From contig NC_133655.1 of NCBI RefSeq assembly GCF_009905375.1, positions 168,267,141 through 168,331,140 of the forward strand: a stretch of DNA of 64,000 bases, given 5' to 3'. The stretch comes from Apium graveolens. Lineage: Eukaryota > Streptophyta > Magnoliopsida > Apiales > Apiaceae. Below the pieces are notes generated by a model, which saw only the letters and a list, made by a program, of their open reading frames with translations, was not told where the DNA came from and made no database searches. Position numbers and translations under genes: made by a program. Below are positions 37,937 to 49,952 of the stretch, piece after piece; position 1 is the first letter of the stretch, and every line of letters starts with the position of its first letter.

Positions 37937-39297
37937 CACTACTAGAAAAACGTCAATAGACATCGGTTAAAAACCGATGTCTATGTATGTAAAAATCCGA
38001 TGTCTTCGTGGGTGATGTTAAAGACCCCCCTATTTAACATCGGTTTTAAACTGATGTTAAATTGAGCATAAAACATCAGTTCCAAGTTTAAAACCGATTT
38101 CTATATCTTGATATTAAATTTCCCTATCTTTAACCAATCGTAGTCGCCTAAAATTAGTAACTACCCTATTCTTCAACATTCATATAGTTCTAAAAAACAT
38201 ACAAACATACTCAAAAACATCGAAATTACCCCTCTTCAATACCTCTAAATCAAAATTAACCAAAAAATACCACTAAAAACATTCCCAAAATCAAAATTGA
38301 TTGTTATTCCTTTTCAGTAATCTGCATTATACTATCAAAAAATCTGCATTATCAAAAAATCTGCATTATCGATTTAGTAGTACAAGACATGGCATGCATT
38401 TTAATGTTTACATTATACTATAAATTCCTGGCATTTTATATATGTTTACATATATAAAAATTATATGTAAACTGAAAATAACAAAATCATATCATTTAAA
38501 CAAAATAAAAAAAATAAATAAATCATAAGCAAATTAGGGTTTGCTATAGGACAAGTAACTCATTTCCATACTAATTAAACAAGCAGATGCAGATGAGTAA
38601 ACTAATTAAAAAATAAAAAATTAGGGTTTCAAATTGAAACCCCCAATTCTGAAATTAGGGTTTAAAACTTACCTAATTCAAGCCTTGGTGAAATGCAACC
38701 TTAAACTCCAACTTAGCTTCAATCTCCAACCTTAAACTCCAACTTAGCTTCAATCTCCAACTCCGACTTCGACTTCGACTGCAACTCCGACTTCGACTCG
38801 ATACAATGCAACAAAAATGAGAGCAGCAAGGTAAAATGAGAGCAGCAAGGTGAAATCTACACAGGAAGGTGAAATAAGAGCTGAGAGAGGGATATGTTCT
38901 TGGTTATGAAATGAGAGATGAGAGAGTGATGAAATGAATACGTTTTTGTTTTTTGTTTGTTATTTTTTGTTTTGTTAGTTTTTGATTTTTTGTTTCATTT
39001 TTTTGAAAAAGTGGGGGAAGATGTGGGTGAAAAAAGGGGGAGAATTTTACTAAGTCAAAAAACAGGGGGGGGAACACTTGGAGGGAATGAATTATTTGGT
39101 TAAGGGGGGAAACGGGGAAGGCACGTTGATTAATTTTTTTAAAACAGACATATAACATCGGTTGGGCTAAAAAACTGATGTTTATAACAACAAAAGACAT
39201 CGGTTACCAAAAACCGATGTAGAAAACACCTTTTACATCGGTCAAAAAAGCAACCGATGTCTAAGAGGTGATGTCTATTCTACTTTTTCTAGTAGTG
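37937..39297. mobile_element. Non-autonomous CACTA DNA transposon
   Basis: 1361 bp with perfect 14-bp terminal inverted repeats, CACTACTAGAAAAA, and an AAT duplication (37934-37936 and 39298-39300). Subterminal regions carry repeated ACATCGGTT...AACCGATGT dyads (37958-37982, 38037-38058, 39156-39182, 39196-39219, 39234-39260), the arrangement expected for transposase-binding sites. No transposase is encoded; the 98-codon minus frame at 38904-39200 is low-complexity. Inside are a 31-bp direct duplication (38697-38758) and a 19-bp duplication (about 38819-38854). It is absent from the other three LTRs of this family, so it entered B after B was in place. Confidence 0.93.
38697..38758. repeat. 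31-bp tandem duplication inside CACTA
   Basis: Two identical copies beginning AACCTTAAACTCC and ending CAATCTCC lie head to tail. A run of CGACTT/CAACTCC variants follows to about 38797. Confidence 0.8.
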
Positions 39298-39601
39298 AAT
39301 AGGCTAGGTTTTCAACTATTGATGAACCAGACTTATGTATAATATGAATTGTAATAATGGCAAGGAATATGTAAATTTATTCAGAACCTTTTTAAGGTGT
39401 AACGGTTTATAATTGTGGAAAATAAGGACTTGTGTTATTTTTGAGTGTTCATCTCTGAGACTATAACTTGTGGTGTGTGTGTTTATTGTGGGGTCACAGT
39501 ACAGAGTAGTTGATTATTTATTAAGATTGGGTGTTATTAAGGGAAATGGAACTCGTGACAACCCGGATCCCCGACCCCGGATTTGGGGGTGTTACATTTC
39601 T

Positions 39602-40130
39602 TTTGGCCGACTTTGTTTAAAGATGCTCATCAGTTTGTTTTGAAATGTGATCGATGTCAACGTGTGGTTAATATGTCCAAGTGGGATGATATGCCTCTTA
39701 ATGTGCTTCTCAAGGTTGAAGTCTTCGATGTTTGGGGAATTGACTTCATGGGGCCATTGGTCTCATCTTGTAACAATCAGTATATCTTGTTGGAGGTCGA
39801 TTATGTTTCGAAATGGGTGGAAGTCAAGGAGTTTCCAACAAATGATGTGAAGGTGGTGCTTAATTTTCTTCATAAGCAGATATTCATAAGATTTGGAACT
39901 CCAAGAGTCATAATCAGTGATGAGGGGTCACATTTTTATAATCACAAGTTCGCTGCTATGATGCAAAGGTATAATGTGAATCATCACATTGCTACGATTT
40001 ATCATCCACAGACGAATGGTCAAGCTGAGGTATCTAACAGAGAGATCAAGCACATTTTAGAGAAAGTTGTGTGTTCATCAAGGAAATATTAGTCTTTTGA
40101 AGCTTGATGAAGTTGTTTAGGCGTACAGAA
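39602..40130 (+). pseudogene. Athila integrase, catalytic core (middle piece)
   Basis: Integrase inserts the element DNA. This piece continues the frame broken at 24142. It opens with WPTLFKDAHQ, gives the Cys pair of the zinc site (KCDRCQR), then the DDE catalytic residues: GIDFMGPL (first Asp), VIISDEGSHF (second Asp) and NGQAEVSNRE (Glu). The frame is open to 40092. A frame change just after it leaves KLDEVV.AYR in another frame, then element C interrupts at 40130. All three catalytic residues are intact although the gene is split three ways. Confidence 0.95.
40126..40130. repeat. Element C target-site duplication, left (CAGAA)
   Basis: CAGAA recurs at 54026-54030 directly after element C. 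Athila integrase resumes beyond it. Confidence 0.95.
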
Positions 40131-43100
40131 TGTAATAACCCCAATTTTTGGAATTTTTGAAACCCTTATGAATAGTGTGATGCTGAATAAGAAAACTTTT
40201 CATGCCACACTATGTAGGGGTTCTTTTATTGATCTTCTGGGATATTATTAGTACTCTATGTGGTATATAAGTGTATGTATAGATCGTCAGAATCCAAATC
40301 TGAACACTTTGATTTTTCCCAGAAATCTACCAGATACAGAAAGAATTGAGTATAAGGTAACAGAATAAAAAAGATTTAAATTAAAGGATTATAAGAAAGG
40401 ATCATAAAAGGAATATAATGTATTGAGAAAGGTTAAGGAAACCCAAGTAATAAGATCACGGGTATGATCCCTCAAACGAGAAACGAGAACGAAAGTTAAG
40501 TGAACCGTATAACAGATCAGCGGTCATTAGGCAAACAATTAGGAGTTAATCAAGGAGGTTAGGGATGATGAGGTCATCCAACCAATAAGAAGAGGGCAAG
40601 TGAGGGAGGATGACATCACAAGGTGACATAAGCATGACATAAGGGGAAGGAGGTCTGGTTGATTTAAAACCACACAAAGTTCAAGGTTAAAAAGGTAATT
40701 AACCAAAAACAAATCAAAAGCAACCAAGCTAGGCAAAACAACTCACAAACACAAAAATCATTTCACTTCTTCATCAAGAAGCTCTCGGCATTTCTCTTCA
40801 TTTCAAGGAGGAAAATTCAAATTCAAGTTCCAAGCTTCCTTAATTAGTAAGGTAATTATCTAATACTCCTTATCCATAGATATGGCTATCCTATAGGTTT
40901 AAGCCTCCAATTCATTCTCAATCTCTTCCAAGAAATCAGTGAAGAAGATAATGAATAGTGATTTCAAGATTTTTAACATGATTTTCTTTGTTTTTCCTTT
41001 AAGATCCAAGCATCCCTAAGATATCTCAAGGCTTCTTAAGGCTTCCTAGCTACTCAAATCACTTCAAGGAAGGTATATCATCTCCAAACCCTAACTTTAC
41101 TTTGTATATTAGGATGGTTTTTATTGTTATGGTAAAAGAGAAGCTTAATGCTTGTCTGTTTAGAGTTTGGGAGGGAGTTGTAGTGAATTGGATGTTGAAA
41201 TCTTGTTGATTAGTTAAAGGACTTAAGTATAGTTTTAAATTCAAGTTTAAGAATAAGTAAAAATTGTTAATGTTGAGTTGTTGGGTCTGTTATGATGTAG
41301 TATGGATGGAGTTTTGATTGGGTTGTGATTGTGGATTGATTGTGGGTTGAATTGGAGTGTTTTAAATTTGGGAAATCGCGTAAACATAGCCGTCGTAATG
41401 TCCGATTGACTTTAGGCTGTTTTGTTCTTAACATTAGGACCCGAGAACTCCCTGCTAGGTTTTGACCATTTCCATGATTAGATATTTCATGTTACGAGCT
41501 TCGTTTTGATATGTGGTTCATTTGATTCTGATGTACGGTTTGGGAGAAACGGTCGTTTTAAGTAACGACGTTTCGTGAACGAACCATTACCCCTCGCCTT
41601 ACTTTGAAACATAGGTTAAAGACCTTAAAGGACAAATTGGGGTATGAAACATTTATGTAAAGTGGATTAGGCAGTTGGTAAGGTACTCGCGAAAGAATTG
41701 CCTTAAAACCCTTAATGGTTCATTTATTAAAAATGGTGGAGCCGAGGGTACTCGAGCGACTTAAGAGAATCAGTAAGCGCAAAGCGAGCGTTAGAGTCTA
41801 ATTTGGTTAAAGTATAGATTTACAAGTGACTTTGGTTTAATTCCAACTTATATGTTGTTTATAGGTTACCAGACTCGCCCCAAGCCATTTATAACCCCCA
41901 GTCGCTCAGGCAAGTTTTCTACCCGTATAACTGTTGTTGTGATGTATATGTGTATATGCATGATCTTGTGATAAATGCATATTTGTTATTAGCGAATTCT
42001 TGTGATATATGGTAGCATGTGATATGGTATATATGCATGCCTGTTTCATATTCTTGATTTATATATCTGTTGGTTCAAATGCTTATTAGTTGCATAATAC
42101 CTATGCTAGAGATAAGCGGTATTTGCGTATACCCTTAGTATAGGGGAGCAAAAGGTGAACTTTTTTCTAAAACCGGGAGGCGAGCCTCCCGAGTATAATA
42201 TATATATATATATATGAATAGTTTTTAAAACTATTAATCGAATAAGGTTTATTCGATAAGTTTATATTATTTAATGAATATTACTTGAATATTCATTCGA
42301 GGACTTATGACTCCTTTTATTTTATTAATTGAATCTCATTTGAATATTCATTCGAGGGCTTATGACTCGGTTTATATTATTTAATGAATATTATTTGAAT
42401 ATTCATTTGAGGACCTATGACTCCGACTATTTGCTGAGATATATACTTTATTTTATTAAAGAATAAGGTGTCGATAATCAAACTTATCTTTGATTATTCA
42501 AATAAAGATAGTACTTTCGTATAAGTATATCTTTGGTTATTTAATACCCATTTCAAGTATAAGTTTTACAACTTCTACCTCAATTATTTGTATAAAGATT
42601 ATTCTTTATGGGAATATTATTTAAATAATAATATTCAGATATTTTCTAATATATTGTGACTGATTTGCTTTATTAAATCAGCATTTCTCCAAACACTCTT
42701 TAAAGTGTTTTCGAGTCTTTAAAATGATTTTTTTTTAAAAGTTAGAGCGGATCCCAAAACTCATTTTTATATATTTATGATCTTCCTTTTTAAAGGGGAT
42801 TTAAATACTCGCTCAAAACCAGAGGGATCCGGCTTTGTGGTGTATTTTATATTCGCAACAAGGTTGCGGTTTTGGTAAATGAATTGATTACTTACCCAAC
42901 GTTCGGGAAGTAAGTCCATCTATCGAGTTGGCATGAGCAACATGGGCTCAGTGGGCGTCCATGATAGTGTAAGTGGCTCAGTGGGAGTCCCTCAAATACG
43001 TAAGTGACTGAGTGGCAGTCCAGCATAAGGTCCTATTGCGACCAGGGTGATGACCAGTGGGGAATTCGTCCATCTACTAGTAGAAAAGGTTACTTATTGG

Positions 43101-44203
43101 TATCTTTGCCTGATCTGCAAGATACCAGGTTTATGCCACAATTCTTTTCCTTTCCAAAAATTCATTGGATGTTACAAACTCTGTTCATACTTTACATGAC
43201 AGAGGTTTTCAGGAAATGTATAAAGAGATATATATGTGGATATATATATCGGGACTTAATGAAGTATATCATAACTTCATTTCATTTAATGATATTTCAA
43301 AGATTGAATCTATTCAAGTCTTATCTTGTAGTCTCATCAGTGTGATGAACTTTTGAAACTAATTATAACTTGAACGGTGGTAGTTCAAGTAGTATTCGGA
43401 AAAGATATAAGTATATTGGAGTATCTTGTAACTTCATCTTTTAAACTTATATCTAGTTAATGATTATCTTATGCATGACAAAGATTTTCAGAAAAATGTT
43501 GAGACAAGGTTGGATATATGAGATCACCTTACAACGATATTTTTATACAGTTATAAACTGGAACTCTGTGTATATTATACATGTCAGAGGATTTCAAAGA
43601 TTGTGAAAAGTATATATGTATATATACTGAATATTTTGCGACTTGGTCGCATTAAGATATCAACTTGGTTTATTTCTTCTTGACCAAGACTTTTAATGAG
43701 TACTATGAGAATGCTCATATATTGTAAATCATTATACATATTATTTTGGTGGGCTTGTTGCTCACCCTTGCTTTCTTCTTTTATCACACAACATCAGCTG
43801 GACAAGATGAACGGGACCAAGCTTCCAATTCGCAAGCGGTTAGAAAATGTTCCGCAATTTTCTGGAAGCGTTGATGCCGCCGTAGCTGAGGTAGGAGCTA
43901 CCAATAGGCTAGGTTTTCAACTATTGATGAACCAGATTTATGTATATTTATGAATTATAATAATGGCAAAGAAATGTAAATTTATTCAGAAACCCTTTTA
44001 AGGTGTATTGGCATATAATGGTGGAATAAAACGACTTGTGATTATTTTTGGATATTCATCTCTGAGACTATAACTTGTGGTGTGTGTGTTTATGGTGGGG
44101 TCACAGTACAGAATAGTTGATTATTTATTAAGATTGGGTGTTATTAAGGGAAATAGAACTCGTGACAACCCTGATCCCCGACCCCGAATTTGGGGGTGTT
44201 ACA
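40131..44203 (+). mobile_element. Element C 5' LTR
   Basis: 4073 bp. It is like the B LTR in its outer parts, but about 40625-41365 differs from the corresponding 24625-25355 of B. It contains a three-unit version of the minisatellite (42255-42425) and the 30-bp triple repeat near 42945. Confidence 0.94.
42255..42425. repeat. AT-rich minisatellite in element C 5' LTR, 3 units
   Basis: Three units of the repeat that has seven copies in element B; the right LTR has the same three at about 52083-52250. Confidence 0.85.
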
Positions 44204-44207
44204 TAAA

Positions 44208-44219
44208 TGGTATCAGAGC
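44208..44219 (+). other. Primer-binding site of element C
   Basis: TGGTATCAGAGC, iMet-tRNA type, 4 bp after the LTR. Confidence 0.93.
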
Positions 44220-44465
44220 CAAGCGTTATAAACCTCAGAGATGATGTGACTTTAAGATAATAAGTTCACTAAGATAATAAGAACTCTTGCCAAGTTCATA
44301 GTCGGACTACCTAACATAGTACTGACAGTTAAAACCCTTATGGGAACCCTTATAAATATAGTGATAGTAACATAGTTTGTTCTCGTATAGGGCAGCGGGG
44401 CACCGAACCCTGAGGTTCAGGAGCATCAACATGAGGATGTTTTATTACATGTTGGAGATCAAATT

Positions 44466-45231
44466 GTGAATCTGATAGAGTACCCTAACGAGGGACCGGA
44501 TGAGATTCATATTGAGAATGTTGCGGTTGAGGATGTTATCCCAGAAGGGATTGTTGCCAAGGAGGATCTCGTGGAGGATCCTGACGAGAATGAAGAGAGG
44601 ACCGCTGAGGAATTGATGACCGTAGTCAGGGCGACTACCAGAGCAAGGGTGGCTGCGAGGGTGGCACTAGAGAATGAAGAGTTACCAAGGGCACAAAGGT
44701 TAAAGAGGGTAGAAGGAGTGGGGCCTTCCACGGCACCAATTATACCAGTATCAGACCCTCTTCCCGAGGCTCCTGAAGACATCCATGAGGTTCCACCAAT
44801 TCCTGTTCCCTCCCCTGTACAGAGCCCAGCACCTACTGAGGAAATGCCACCTTTATCTCCTGCACCATTGTCACCTGATACCGTGCTTGGTTATCCATTT
44901 GGATCCCCTGCCACCTACACCCCATGGACTGCTAGATGCAACCACTCAGGCTTCTCTTATCGCCGATTATTACATGACTTTGGGTGGCATGTCCGAGGCC
45001 CGTAATGTTAGGAGTGATCTGTTGGATCGACTTACTACACCAAGGATTGAGGGTGGGGTACTTCCGGCAGGATTAGCTCATAGCATGGAAAGGATTGAGG
45101 CTACCACCCGTGTTACAGCTAGAGGCCATCTTGAGGGTCAGATTGATCCAGCTCTACTTGCCACTATCTTAGACCTCATCACCTCTGTGATGGAGCAGGT
45201 TAGGGATGTCGTGTGTGCCCGCATTTCTTGA
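44466..45231 (+). pseudogene. Element C gag start, two overlapping frames
   Basis: A 179-codon frame (44466-45005) opens with an acidic region, then an Ala/Arg-rich stretch and a long Pro-rich segment (PPIPVPSPVQSPAPTEEMPP). One frame change near 44900-44930 moves the reading to a second frame that ends at 45229-45231 and contains TQASLIADYYMTLGGMSEA and LDLITSVMEQVRDVV. Together they look like the N-terminal region of a Tekay/Del-type gag before the capsid. This is the least decayed coding stretch of the B/C family; no catalytic or zinc motif is expected here. I recognise it mainly from position and from the matching start in B. Confidence 0.6.
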
Positions 45232-45640
45232 TCCATGGTAGTGTGCAGAGCCAGAGCGATCAGATAAGGGTTTCATGTAGCACCGCTTTTGGAGGATTAG
45301 CCTAAGTTATGAATGATTAGTTTTAATGACGAGATGATTATCTATGGTAGTACTTTTGGGATATAAGCGATCAGATCAAATGATGTAATTCTCTTTAATG
45401 TGTTCAGTAGTTGTACCCTCGAACAAATGGTTATGTATATATTCGTTAATTTCAGTTCAGATCAGTTGTTTGTGATAAGTTCATATTGTTAATTGCACTA
45501 TTAACACTTAAGAGAGTGTCATGAAGTTTATAGAACTTGAGAATTCATAATTTGCAATCATGCAAGAACAGAACGAGGGAAAGACTTAAGCAAAGTAAGT
45601 AAAATAAATATCCAGAGATTCTTAAAATTTTTCCGAGCAT
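45232..45640. other. Unrecognised interval in element C
   Basis: About 400 AT-rich bases between the gag start and the capsid part, full of stops in all frames. Element B has the displaced pol piece at the corresponding place. I see no motif or repeat. Confidence 0.4.
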
Positions 45641-46450
45641 TATGCCCCCATGAGGAATAAGATTAGGGGCAAACCTTGAATGTGATAATTAGGGAGGTCG
45701 TAATTAAGATATAAGGAACCCAGAATATAATGAAGTGGAAAATGAAGATTTTAAATTAAAGATGACCCCAATTATGGGGAGTGGAAAGAAATATTTAGAC
45801 TGAGAAAAGAGAAGTCGAGCAAGATAGGAAGAACCAGGATGGTACTCCTATTGGGCAATCCATGGACCTGCCTAAAACAAAACTTATACTTTTACCCTAA
45901 CCACCACCTTGAGGAAACAATGTGGTGTGAAATTCTTCAGGACCTTTAAGTCGCTAAGCTCTCAGAGTTCCAAGGGAATAGCTGACCCAGCCGAGGCAAG
46001 AGCCTGGCTAAAGGAAATACAGGAATCATTTGAGATTCTAAATGATTGACGAATCAGAAAATAGTGTTTTTGTCACTTACCCTCCTAAGAGAGAGACCAC
46101 CCACTGGTGAAAGACCAAGAAAGGCACGGAGCAAGAGGTTATGATAAACTGATTACAGTTCAGTCAATTGTTTTCAGGAAAGTACTTCCCAAGGTTATGG
46201 AGATAGTGTAAAAGCTTTAGAGCCAGAACAAGGCGGACGAGTATGATGAATTATGAATCTAAGTTGTAAAAGTTGTCAAGATTCGTTCTGAGGACACGAA
46301 TCCAGAATGACGGGATGTTTGAAATCAATGCTTATGTTGTGTTAGTTCAGGAAATAATGATAAGAGAAAGGAAAATAAAAAGAAACTGAAGTGGAAATGA
46401 ATATAAAGGCAATAGAGTTTGAGGAATAATAAGGAATTTGGGTATGAGGA
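45640..46450 (+). pseudogene. Element C gag, capsid part
   Basis: Collinear with B 29650-30500. It reads ADPAEARAWLKEIQESFEIL (about 45985), then the AAATGATTGACGAA frame slip shared with B, then KREx.HxW and KKGTE-like blocks. The shared slip shows that the family template was already broken. No ORF survives. Confidence 0.7.
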
Positions 46451-49140
46451 AACCCTAAAGACTCGTAGCAATAGAAATAGAAAAGTAAGTAATCGTCAGG
46501 ATGAGGGTGATTCACCATGAGTTAAATTGATGGTTGAAGGCATAAGAGATACATATATGTTATACCCCCTTCAAGTTGGAAGGATTCGGGAAACCTTGAG
46601 ATAGTTCGAAGGATAAATAATGAGACGCAGATAGACCGAGGAGACAAGAAAGTAAGAAATTAGGAAAATTGGATGAAGGAAGTGACCTTCAAGAATGTGG
46701 AGTGTGAGACCGGTGGCTTGATACCCAGGAAGGAAGATGCCAGGAATGAGAGATATCCCAACATTAAGATGACTGTTGAGATAGACAACAAAAGTAAATA
46801 CGGAATTATTAAGAAGAAGTTCACGTTGAACACGACCAATATCTTCCAGAACATCCTTGTTATCATTACCGAATCAGGCAAGAAAAGTGGATAACCGTTA
46901 TTGTCTTTTGGAGGCCATAAGGATTGACCTCATTTTGGATAAGGATATTATTATGAAATTAGTCATATACTATCGAGGTGGGAATGATTGAATAAAGACA
47001 CCCTCATCAGGGATATATGACTTGATTTATCCATGGAAGGATGCATGTACCTTTTTAAAGGTGGAATTAAGGATATAACATCGGTAACTTAAAACGAATC
47101 CTAGGGGAATGCATAAAGGTTGGCATTTCACCCTTAATAGGGACAACATGAGTTTTGACAAGTATGAATTGGAAAAGATCAAGGTAACAACAACCTTTAA
47201 AGATCAGTAAAGAAATTTTTCAGAAGTACATAGACAATGGTTCTAGTATTAGTAAATGGTATTTTGATATGCCTGTATCTAGGGAATACAGGAGGAATGA
47301 TTCAAGGATAACCTTAGAGGTTTTACAAGGAGAAAGGTAATATTCAAAATTCTCAAGAATAGAAATATTGATAAAGGAAATATGACGTAATTATAAATGA
47401 TGCCAAGTGGGGCACGTGTTAAACCACGAGAAAGTATGGATCGAACCAGTAAAGGTCGAAATTGTTCAGGGAAATTAGGACCTAAGATAAAAGATGTTCT
47501 AAGTATGATTGAGAGTCAGTCATGACAGTGATTAACCTCTAAAGATTGAGGCAATAACTTATGGAAAAATGGTGATATTTTTTTTTACTCATCAGATTTT
47601 AAGGAAAACATCTTCACATAAGCAGTGATTGAAATGAGGTAGAAAATTTATTTGGAGGTGGTTAAAATGACATTGACTGTAAGGAAATTTTACTATCAGG
47701 AAAGGCCAAAGAGGTGGCCGATACTTTAAAGGTAAGAGGATAATTATAGGCGCTTGTGCCAAAGGAATACAGTGATGATGGTTAAAGTTGTGAAGGTTGT
47801 ATTATGGTTTGGAAGATTGACATTCCTTCTGATGACTGTGCAATACCCAACCGTAATAGTAGTTGGTAAAGGTTTAATTCGTGTAATCGCCATGAGCGGG
47901 CTATCTATCTCAGAAGGTACTATCTTGAGATGAGCCAGGACCATGTTTCAAAAAGGACTAGACGAACCTTTGAGTTAAGTCTTCTATTGAAGGCATATGA
48001 TTAAGAATGGTATTAACCTGCTATCGTTGCTTTGATTGAAACTCTTCTGCAATTTTATCTGCTTCTTGTCATGATAGTATGTCAGGATCTGGAGTGTTCT
48101 TCATTGATTATGAATGGTAACTATGTTAACTCCTTAGAAGAATTTGATACGACAGGTATGGACTCCGTATGGTTAGCTATTAAGATTCCAAGGAAAATGA
48201 ATGACGACAGTAGGTCAGTGGTGGACCATAGTAATGCAGCAACGATTCTTTGAATAATGAGCCGATTACAACAGTGAGAGTTGTAGTGTAATGGATGTTG
48301 AGATTGGGTACCCCTAATCGGGTTGTCGTGATGTATAAGTTATCGTTTAATATACTGGTTAAGTAAATTATCTACCTATTGAATATTTATTCCTTTTTAT
48401 CAATAGAGAGTCGTATTACTATACGAGGAAGGTTGCGATGCAAGCATCGAATTCTAGTAACGATGGTGTCTAGAATAAGATCCCAGATTCGATTTTTGAT
48501 GTCGAGGGAGTTTCAAAGGTGATTATGTATAAGCTCAAGGAAGAGCATGGGTCCATAGAATGATGGACGGAATAGTAAAAATATTTAGGCATGTGAAATA
48601 CGATGCTATAATACTTGATGTTGATATAGATACATATATGTTTTGTTCTCCTATGACAAACCTCTATAGTTCAGAGGTAGATTCCAAGCCAGATATTTTA
48701 TGGCAATATTTTTTTACATATATACAATTCTCTTCAGTTCGTTCTTTTCTCTTCTTTTCATTTCATGTAAGCTGAGAAGAACAACCCTTCCAGAAGGGGA
48801 GGTATTGCCAAATGACTATCTATCTGTGTGATAGAAGCCTAGTAGGATACCACATGTCGTTTAATTGCTTTTCAAGTGCTAAAGGCTGGCCACCTTCTGC
48901 ACTAACTATGCAATAGAACAAGTGTTCATGATCATAGTGATCTCTCAACAAATTCCTTTACTTCTGTATGATGGATCAAGCTTTCGAAGATGGAAGCAGC
49001 TAAAGGAAGTAGTATCAGTACGATGGTATTCCGATTCTAACGCGTTAGTGATACTAAGGTTGACGTGGTTATTAAAAGGTTATAAAACGCTAACGAGCAA
49101 AAGTATAACCAGTATAATATTAGGAACGGAAGGTAGTAGC
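46450..49140 (+). pseudogene. Element C protease-RT-RNase H region, highly decayed
   Basis: A 73-codon frame (46673-46894) matches nothing I know. RT traces follow: FQKYID near 47215, a block at about 47230-47290 where the expected FIDDIL reads VNGILI, and TLEVLQGER.YSKFSR at about 47310-47370. VADTL-like text near 47715 marks the end of RNase H. The change of the two catalytic Asp codons fits a dead enzyme. The stretch 47740-49140 is collinear with B and unrecognised. Confidence 0.5.
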
Positions 49141-49169
49141 GATTACGAACTGGAAAAGAATGGGTATTG

Positions 49170-49945
49170 AAAAGCAAAAGCTCTAATGCTAAAAGCTATA
49201 ATGAGAGTCTGTGCAATAGACTTGAGAGAATTTGGAATGATCACTTAACGCGGATTGAGTTTTCTCACGATAATAGATCTTATGTCAGGCATCGAGATGT
49301 CGCCTTATGAGATCCTTGAGGGAAGACAATGTCGATCTCCCTTATGTTAGGTTGAAGTTGTAGAGCGCAAGATGCTCGGACCAGCAGTGGTCCAAAGGAC
49401 CAAGGATATGATAGATCTAATCAGAGGACGGCTGGTAGTAGCCCAAGATGGACATGAGAAATATGTTAATTTGACACGAAAGGACAAAGAATAGGAAATA
49501 GGGGACCTAGTAATGTTAAAGGTATCCCTTGGAAAGGATTGATGAGGTTCAAAAAGAAAGGAAAGCTAAGCCTACGAATGGTTGGACCCTTTGAGGTATT
49601 AAGACGTATTGGGAAGTTAGCATATGAGCTAGCCCTACCCCCGAACATGTAGTAAGTTTATAACGTGTTCCACATATTAATGTTAAGGAAGTGTAATTCG
49701 GATGCCAGACAAATAGGGGCATATGAGTGCATAGACATGCAACCAGACGTAACCTACATGGAGCAACCAGAAAGGGTTATAGATCAAAAATGGACAAATG
49801 CTTAGGAGAAGAGTTATCAAACTAGTCAGAGTTTGATGGTAGAACCACAATGTGAGAAAATTACGTAAGAGTTAGAAAGTGCAATGCTAAGAAAGTATCC
49901 CTACTCATTTTCTATCTAATTCCAGGACGGAATCCTTTTAAGGAG
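49170..49945 (+). pseudogene. Element C integrase C-terminus
   Basis: Collinear with B 33150-33960, with the same blocks in shifted frames: YNESLCNRLERIWNDHL, RQCRSPLC, LGPAVVQRTKDMIDLIRG and NLTRKDKE, and the tail with QPDVTYMEQPERVID. The Tekay/Del-type polypurine tract follows. Confidence 0.78.
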
Positions 49946-49952
49946 GGGAGAC
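49937..49952 (+). other. Polypurine tract of element C
   Basis: TTTTAAGGAGGGGAGAC directly before the 3' LTR, identical to that of B. Confidence 0.88.

Larger units (their letters stand above)
24143..39596 (+). mobile_element. Element B: Tekay/Del-like gypsy, non-autonomous
   Basis: A 15.45-kb element starting TGTAATAACCCC and ending GGGGGTGTTACA, with perfect TTTCT duplications. LTRs are 24143-28391 and 33971-39596; the right one is lengthened by a CACTA element. The interior of 5.58 kb has an iMet primer site, a start of gag, a displaced RT-RNase H-integrase piece, decayed gag and decayed pol. It belongs to the same family as element C. With both interiors ruined in the same way, it must have been mobilised by another element's proteins. 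Confidence 0.93.
33971..39596 (+). mobile_element. Element B 3' LTR, interrupted by CACTA
   Basis: 5626 bp; removing the 1361-bp CACTA and its 3-bp duplication leaves about 4262 bp, close to the 4249 bp of the left LTR. It carries the seven-unit minisatellite (about 36075-36475). Confidence 0.93.

Noticed and set aside
44204..44219. A tRNA gene at the TGGTATCAGAGC motifs
   Set aside because: These are 12-base primer-binding sites next to LTR ends; no cloverleaf surrounds them.
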